From contig BDSI01000054.1 in assembly GCA_003117195.1 (NCBI GenBank), positions 682,001 to 746,000 on the forward strand: a stretch of 64,000 nt of DNA, read 5' to 3'. A program made the translations under genes and the position numbers. Below are positions 57,001 through 64,000 of this stretch, in pieces (position 1 is the stretch's first letter; every line of letters starts with the position of its first letter). Source of the stretch: Eudorina sp. 2006-703-Eu-15 (lineage: Eukaryota > Chlorophyta > Chlorophyceae > Chlamydomonadales > Volvocaceae). Under the pieces are notes generated by a model that had not been told where the DNA came from, ran no database searches, and was given only the letters and a program-made list of their open reading frames with translations.

Positions 57001-60000
57001 GCCCGCCGTACCCCGCCCCAGCCAGCTCCAACCCAGCAAAACATGCATGCAGCAACCCGTCAAGCCGTCTGGGGATCAAACGATGAAACGTGGGAGCATT
57101 CGGAAGACAGGTCGACCTGAGCTAACGTGTTGGACGGTGCTGGAAAGAACGCCGCCCGCCATCTAAACCTCGCTTTGTGCTGTGTTTCTCTCGTGTCGTG
57201 TCCCGGCTTCCCTCGCCGCGACCGCAACCGCATATCGCAATCTCATTCGCAATCGCCATCATCATCCGGTGCCATGCCCTGCACCATGCTGCCGCGTGAT
57301 CAACTCGTTGACGTACCCCTTTCCCCGCCACCCGCTGTCCCCTGTGCCGACCTGTTTTCTGCCGACCTGTTTCGACCCTCTTCCCTCTTGCAGCAAATCA
57401 CCACCGCCGACAACTTTTACCGCAACCCCGCCATCTGCTCACTGCCGTACTATGGCTCCTTGACGAGCATCCCTGGAGCCAGCTTCATACCCACCACCAG
57501 CATCTGCAACGCCGGCGGCGGGGTGTACACGTACGACATCCGGGGCAGCAACGGCAGCGCCGCCGCCAACCGGGTCGTTGGTACGGCATACATCTTCATC
57601 AGCTACACCGGCCGGATGTTCATCACGATGCTCTTCAACTGCGACTTTATGTTTTCGACGAATCCCAACATGCCGCGGAACTTCGTCTCGATCGCGATCT
57701 ACAACTCCGCCACCGGACTTTCTCGGCCGCAGTACGTCGATGTCGTATATTCGTTCGGGTTTTACTCGTGCTACACACTGTCGGTGGACCTCACGTCGAT
57801 TTGCGACCCACAGGAAGGGGCCACTTTCAACCCCAGCCCGAACGCGCTAGGCACGTGTGTTTGCAAGAACGGTACGGCACTGCCGGGCTGCAAGGGCAAC
57901 CCCATCAACCTGTTTCAGGACGGGATGCCTATCTTCATCGATATCCGTGTACGGCTGGCGGAGTACATCAGCGACGGTTTGAACTGCGTCGGTACGACAC
58001 CGTCAAACTTCACGATCGGTTCGACGTCGAATCCGAGCCCCGCCGTGAATCCGATCATCGTGCCGAACTGCATCGCGCCGCCGAGCCCGCCGCCGTCGCC
58101 GCCCAGTCCGCCGCCGCCGCTGCCGCCATCGCCGCCGGCGCCGCCGCCCAGTCCGCCGCGGCCGCCGCGCCCGCCGCCGCCGTCGCCGCCGTCGCCACCT
58201 TCGCCGCCCGCGCCGCCGCCCGCCACAGTGCTAATCGTGATCAACACCCCGGCGAAGCTCGACACGCTCACGACGTGCGACATGATCTTGCAGACGCTCG
58301 TCTCCTGGATGTTTGTCGTACCGGGGCCGTACACTCCCCCGGGCTGCAACGTCGGCCTCTCCAACGGCGTCGGCGTCTCCTCCACAATCTTCGTCACCTA
58401 CATCTTCCTCCCAAGTTCCGCCGAGCTGTTTATCAATACCATCTTCCCACTGCCGCCGCAGCCCGCCTCCGTACAACTCCAGTACCTGATCAATGTTGTA
58501 CTTGCCCTGCCATGCAACAGTACGGCAACGGCGCAGGGCGTCGGGATCCTGAGGATGGTCCCGAACAACACTCTCGGCTACCCGGATCCCCAATGGCCCA
58601 ATCTGTACTGCACACCGCCGCCGACGCCTCCGCCGTCCCCGCCGTCGCCGCCGCGCCCGCTGGCGCCGGCGGCGCCTCCGCCGTCCCCGCCGCCGCCCTC
58701 ACCGCCTCCGCCGTCGCCGCCGCCGCCCAGCCCCCCACCGCCGCCCAGTCCCGCGCCTCCGCCGCCGCTGCCGCCGCCGCCGCCAGGCATCGTATTCCTG
58801 TGGCAGCTGTTCTACCCGTCGCCGACGTCTCGACCCGGCGATTGCGACGCAGTCAGTTTCGTACTGCGGTACAGCTACAAATTGGCCGATTTGATTCCTG
58901 CGTCGGCCGACCCGGTCTGCACCGTCCCCTCCGCCACCAAGCTACTCGCAACACTCGTCTTTTACAGCGTCGAACGAGGCGCCAAGGCGATGGTGGGTCT
59001 ATTCAACGAAGCCGCCATCGGTGAGTTCGTCACACAGTACGGCGTGCCGTGCAATTCCATCATCTATCTGTCATACGACAATGGCGCCGGGGCGACGGAG
59101 GGCTACAAGACGTTCTCCGGCTTCAACGTGCCTGCGCTCAAGTGCCGCCCGCCGCCGGGGCCGCCGCCGCCGCCGCGGCCGTCGCCGCCGCCGCCCGTCG
59201 TCGCGGCGCCGCCGCCGCCGAGGCCGCCGCGCCCGCCGTCACCGCCGCCGATCTTCATGCCGAACTTCCCGAACCTTCCTCCGTCTCCACCTCCGCCATT
59301 TATTGCGCCAGCCATCCAGAGTCCTCCACCACCCCCCAAACCTGGACCTCCGAGACCGCCGCCGCCGTCGCCGCCGCCCTCGCCGCCGCCTACCCCTCCG
59401 CCGGACTGGCCCTGGCCACCCGTGGACTATGGGCCGCCGATGGAGCCTCCCACGAGACCCGGGGAGCCGCCGCCGCCGCCAAGGCCGCCGCCAAGGCCAC
59501 GGCCTCCGCCGCTGCCCAAGGCTCAGACGCCGCCGTCACCGCCGGGCCCCCCGCCGCCGCCGCCACCTCGTGCGCCGCGTGCGCCGAAACAGCCGCCGCC
59601 GTCACCACCGCCGTCGCCGCCGCCACCGCGTTTGCCACGGCCACCGCGGCCGCCACCGTTGACGCCGCCGGCGGCGCCGCCGCGCGCCCCGCGCGTGCCG
59701 AAACAGCCGCCGCCGTCACCGCCGCCGTCGCCGCCGCCGCCGACACCGCGTGTCCCGAAGTCGCCGCGGCCACCGCCGAATACCCCGCCGGGTTCGCCGC
59801 CGCGCCCGCCGCGAGTGCCGAAGCCGCCGCCGGTGTCGTCGCCGCCATCACCGCCACCGCCGCGGGCTCCGAAGTCGCCGCCGCCGTCGCCGCCGGCGCC
59901 GCCGCCGCCCAACCCCAACGTCACCGTCAGCAATCGTACAGTCATCATGACCGTCGACACGCTTATGGCGCGGCCGCTTACGAACGCACATTGTACGGCA

Positions 60001-61263
60001 CTTGTCGTAATCACGGAGCAGTCGAAGCCGCCCAACGTCAACGTGACGTCAGGCCCCAACTGTCAGCTCAACGACCCTCCAACCACCGGTGCCAAGGTTA
60101 TTATCGTACTCGCCACGTCAGACCAGGCGCTCACCTTCTACGACGCGTACGCAACGAGTACACGTGCCGATACGATTGTACGAATTCTGTCGTTGCCGTG
60201 CAACCGCTCGTCCGTGATCTTCGCCGCGCCAGGTTTGACCGAACCACGGGTCTTTGACCAGCGCAACGTGCCCGCGCTGCAATGCCCGTCCACAACCACC
60301 ACTGGCCGTCGTTCGCTCCAACAGACAACCACCACAACCGACACTGTTGACCAACGATCTGTCGTACTAACCGTGGACACGCTTCTCACGGCTCCACTCC
60401 TGCCAAGCCACTGTACGGCATTGACGACAATCGCGTCGCTTGCCATACCCGCCGGTACGGTAGTGGACTCGGGGCCCACCTGCCAGCTCAACAATCCGCC
60501 CACCACTGGCGCGAAGGTCATTGTCGTACTTCAGAGCATGTGGGACGCAATCGGTTTCTTTACCAACTTTGCAACGGCCAACCGTGCCAACACTCTGGCG
60601 ATGATGTTGTCGTTGCCATGCAACCGATCCTCGTCGATCTTCGCCGCACCTGGACTGTCGGATCCCGTCGTGTACGACCAAAAGAACGTGCCGGCGCTGC
60701 TCTGTACGGGTTCCGGCTCCGCCGCCTCCGCCGCCGCCGCGGGACGGCGGCGGTCCGCGCTGGACATGTCGTACAGCGACCGTGATATGTACGACGGCGG
60801 GGCGGAGGACGACGACGCAGCGGAGGCGCGAACAGTCGCGCGTGGCGGAGATGAGTACGACAGTGTCGGCGGCGGCGGCGGAGGCGGAGGCGCCTGGCAG
60901 TGGCGGAGTAACATGGGCGGCGGGAGGCCCTTGGAACTCCCGCCGTGGACGGGCGGCGCCGACAGCGCCGCCGCCGCCGCCGCCGCCATCACCACCATCG
61001 CCGCTGGCGAGGGACTCACCCGCAGCGACGACGGCAGCGGCGGCGGCGGCGGAAGCTACAGCCCCCTTCACGATCGCGCCGACTTGCTGCTACAGCACCT
61101 GCTGCAACACCAGCAACTGGAGGGGAAAGCGCACGCAGCCGGGCAGCAGCAGCTACACCACCTAGGGACCCAGGAGCCGGAACAGAAGCAAGAGGAGGCT
61201 GACGAGGGCGCCCCTCAGTTGTACGACACGCTACTGCTGTCATTGTCGCGTCAGCGGCAGTAG
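54003..61263 (+). CDS. Pherophorin-like hydroxyproline-rich wall/matrix glycoprotein
   Basis: Secreted extracellular-matrix protein type of volvocine algae. Exon 1 is 54003-54287, exon 2 57394-61263, phase 0, 1384 residues. A hydrophobic segment PWSLLGLVLLLAAGTSTTLA (about 45-64) followed by AQTP looks like a signal peptide with a long N-region; ATG 54054 (Met18) is an alternative start. Five globular Cys-containing modules (about 66-320, 374-500, 561-679, 936-1060, 1081-1198) are separated by Ser-Pro shafts (about 322-374, 500-561, 679-934). The last two modules are near-duplicates (both with LPCNRSS.IFAAPGL and NVPAL.C), joined by GRRSLQQ. Module pattern resembles the pherophorin domain (DUF3707); modules 2-5 look like its C-terminal half. 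A Gly/Ala/Asp/Gln-rich tail of about 185 residues is atypical. The exon 1 link across a 3.1-kb intron is inferred. Confidence 0.8.
54755..54798. repeat. 11-bp G-rich tandem in pherophorin intron 1
   Basis: Four copies of CGCTGTGGGGG. Confidence 0.9.
54922..55119. repeat. GGAC microsatellite, about 50 copies
   Basis: 198 bp of nearly uninterrupted GGAC, with one GATGGATGGA interruption near 55070, inside pherophorin intron 1. Translated, it gives repetitive DGRT or VRPS peptides, which are artefacts. Confidence 0.99.
58072..59910 (+). repeat. Ser-Pro shaft-coding CCGCCG-rich segments
   Basis: Three in-frame proline-codon-rich blocks (58072-58228, 58605-58790, 59145-59910) encode SPP/PPSPP motifs, targets of prolyl hydroxylation and arabinosylation in algal walls. 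Part of the pherophorin-like CDS. Confidence 0.9.
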
Positions 61264-64000
61264 CTGTTGCTGTGTCCGTATACACAGAGATCAAATAGGA
61301 GGGGTTGAGGTGGGGTTTGTGGTTGTGCGTGTGTGTGCGTGTGTGCGTGTGTTTAGAATTGCAACCCGCCCGGCGTGCGTGTGTGTGTGTGGCTGCGGAG
61401 TGGGGACTGGGGAGTCTTATGGGGGGAAGGCGCGTGGGCGGCACGGCGGGCATTGTCGCAAGCCAGACGGCCGCGTCCAACATGGTTTCGGAGGTGATGG
61501 AAAATTGGTTGGATGAAAGTGCCTTCCCGTCTGCGGCAGAAGGTCCGCGACAGAACAGGGGGTGCAACAGCAACACGGACAAGATCATGTCGTACAGGGA
61601 TATGACTCACATCGAGTGGGTGCACATCGTCGAAGTCGCAGGTCGGGGAATTGAAGGTCCACCGAAGGTGGGATTCGATCGGCAGGGTTTTGCTGTGGCA
61701 GGTTTGGCTGGCGTGATTGCGCTTATACGATGTGTACGGGTTGTACGACTTGTACGGTTCCGCAGGTTGTTGCCAGGGCGCGCGGCAGGTTGGGGGTATG
61801 TGTGTGCGTGTACGGGAATGCTGCATGGCGGTGTCTGGCCTCGATGATGGCTGCCCTTCCTGATAGTGAACACTCGACCGTTGTGTGCGCTGCGATGGTG
61901 GATGAGTGTTGCCGATAATAATATTGGCGCATTGTGTATGTACGGCAGGATTGACCACGTACGAGCTCGTCACACAGCAGACTCATTTGCTCGTCCCTCG
62001 TTTCTCGCCGTCTTCCTCTCCCTCTCACGCTAAGAGGAGGATTATCCCGTTTTGTGCGGGGGACACGACGAAGGAGCAGTGAGGGCTGCCCGATGAGCCT
62101 TCGAGTGCGCGGCTGTGTGTGAGTGCTTTTGGGGGGGGCAAGGGGCGGAGAGATGGAGAGTATGGGACCCGAAAGGGTTGGACGTCTTTTCTCAGCGCGG
62201 AACGAATGAAACGTCGCTCGCGGTACTACAAAGTACGGAACCTTTGACCTGCTGGGCCCCCCAGGTCCACCCCGGGGTAAAGAAATGCAGGGAGGTAGCA
62301 CGGGTAGCTCGCCGTATTCATCCAAACTCGCAAGGGGCTGGCGGGAGCGAGAGGGAGGCGGGCCGAGTGTCCACAAACGGTGTGGGAATGTGGGGACCTC
62401 GCCCTGGCCCTCTAATCCGCACCGCCCATGCGGGTTTGCGAGGAGGGAGGGGGCTCTCCGACTTGGCAGCGATGGAATGAATGCTCGGGGCGGAGAGGCG
62501 CCGGGCGCTGCGAGCTGGCGCTGACGTGTTGCAGATGGGCGTGCTGCATTGGGGGCATGTTGCCCACCCCAGAACCCACCCTGCGCAGCGCTGCGCTGCG
62601 CTGCGCTGTGCGGGGTGTGTGTGGCGCGAGGGTCGTGTGCTGGCTGGCTGGCGGGTCGTCGTGTGTTTGCTGCTTCGTGGTCATGGCACGGCTATAGCAC
62701 GGTGTGCCTCCTCCTCGCCCGTGATTCTTGTGGGTTTCGAAGCGCCGCAGGGACGCTAGAGGTTCAAAAGGGCTGACGCATGCAGCGGGAAGGGAAGCAA
62801 GCTGCATGACGCGCGGGCGGCGGTGGCGGCGGCGGCGAATGACTTGGCGTCGTTGCATTAGGTCTGCCGGGCGGACGGACGGACCCGTGGATCGGCAGCG
62901 GATGATGTCGACGGGCCTGGTACTCGAGTGCTGCAGGTTCCGCTGCGTCCCTACCTCCACTGCGGCGTCCTACCGGGCGGCAAACAACCTTACCTTGTTC
63001 TCGCGCAGTGTCGCGTTGATGTGACGACGTTCTAGGGGCCGGCGGCAGCTCCTTGCGGCTCGCTCCGTGTTTTGGACCGACGGGTCGGGGCGTCGCCGGC
63101 GACAGGCCGGTGTGTGGGGTGTGTATGGGTGTGGGGTGGGAGCCCCGCATGACATGCGCGCTGTCTTGGGACCCGTGGGTCGCCGTGGGACGACCCGTGG
63201 GTCGCTTTCCTAGTTTTGTTTCTCCAGTCGCTTTTATTTGTGCATGACCACACGACCTCCCAGCTGCGTCAGCTCCTGTTGATGTTGCTTGGGCTGACCC
63301 GTGGGCTGACCCTGACCCCTCTTAGATGTGCCTTTGACTTGTGCTCGACACCTCCTGACCTTTTTTGACTGACTGACCTACCGATTGATTGACTTTTTTT
63401 GACGTGCCTGGCTTTCTGACCGCGTTTTGGGACCCTTCGTTGGACGGAGCAGACATGACTGATGTGTACGGCAAACTGCCCCCCGTACACTTCCGAAGAA
63501 CACGAAGAACGAAGCGCCTCCGGTGACTGGGATGGACGATGGAGGCGGGGGGTGTAATTGCAGCGGGTGATGCACCCGGGGCGATGGCGGCGCAGACGGC
63601 GCAGTAGGCCGCGGCCCTAGGCGCGCTGGAGCCGTGTGTGTGGAAGGAGAACCCGGTCCCCCCGACCCAGCCGTGCGTGTGTGTATGGGGGGAAGGGGGA
63701 AATGCCGAGCATCTCTCCCCCAACCCAACGACATGTGTACCGTACATACGTGTGCTCGCTGCCTCTTGACCCTCCGAAAGCCTCCGAGCGGTCGACGGGT
63801 CGCAGAAGGTTGTTGGCTGTCAGGCGGGGACAGGCCGCGGTGGCGCCATGTGCCGTGTGCCATCCGACCGCCTGGAGCCCCGGCTACGCGCCTCCACGGC
63901 CCACGCGCGCCAGCCACACCCACAGCCACACCCACAGCCACACCCACAGCCACTCCCACAGCCACACCCACAGCCACACCCACAGCCACGTCCCGAGACC
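61264..64000. other. Intergenic region to window end
   Basis: No supportable gene. It contains a family-3 repeat copy at 61347-61370, CGCTG repeats near 62580-62610 and a 12-bp CACAGCCACACC array at 63895-63992 running to the window edge. Frames here are low complexity or short. Confidence 0.6.
63895..63992. repeat. 12-bp tandem repeat at window end
   Basis: About eight copies of CACAGCCACACC. Confidence 0.95.

Noticed and set aside
61305..61847. Frame downstream of the wall-protein gene
   Set aside because: It starts inside a TG microsatellite and has no recognisable domain; more likely 3' UTR or intergenic.

Overview
The window is nuclear DNA from a green alga of the Chlamydomonas/Volvox (volvocine) group. 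Evidence: GC-rich genes split by many short GT-AG introns (donors mostly GTGNGN), C-rich tracts before acceptors, TGTAA-type polyadenylation signals, intergenic DNA that is locally AT-rich, intron microsatellites everywhere, and a hydroxyproline-rich pherophorin-like wall protein. The species cannot be fixed from the sequence. All exon models below were built by hand from splice signals, reading-frame phase and family similarity.

Layout, left to right: (1) 3' part of a terminal nucleotidyltransferase of the MUT68/URT1/HESO1 type, + strand, 1-6533. (2) A complete ALIS/CDC50 flippase beta-subunit gene, - strand, 8107-10955. (3) Divergent from it, arogenate/prephenate dehydrogenase, + strand, 11286-14509. 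(4) A small single-exon DUF2423 (YBL028C-like) gene, - strand, 15675-16010. (5) Mitochondrial pyruvate dehydrogenase kinase, 8 exons, + strand, 17220-22789. (6) tRNA m1G9 methyltransferase TRM10, 7 exons, + strand, 24240-28441. (7) A choline-transporter-like (SLC44/CTL) membrane protein, 5 exons, + strand, 30462-35504. (8) A 9-kb gene-poor, repeat-rich stretch (35505-44282) holding two GC hairpins, the 3' half of a PIF1-like helicase of probable mobile-element origin, three arrays of a 10-bp minisatellite and a clean tRNA-Ser(GCU). (9) A small UBA-domain gene, - strand, 44283-45719. (10) APC8/CDC23, 12 exons, - strand, 45956-52905. (11) A multidomain pherophorin-like glycoprotein, + strand, 54003-61263, with a 3.1-kb first intron carrying about 50 copies of GGAC. 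(12) 61264-64000 shows no supportable gene.

The genes do not form a pathway. They are housekeeping functions: RNA tailing, tRNA modification, phospholipid flipping, tyrosine synthesis, carbon entry to the TCA cycle, cell-cycle ubiquitination, and a wall/matrix protein. The most interesting structure lies in the introns. A dispersed element with about 45-bp terminal inverted repeats occurs at least eight times, only inside introns of four different genes. Its left end lies near donors and its right end near acceptors, which suggests an introner-like or intron-targeting MITE family. A second family shares an exact 28-bp core between introns of two unrelated genes.
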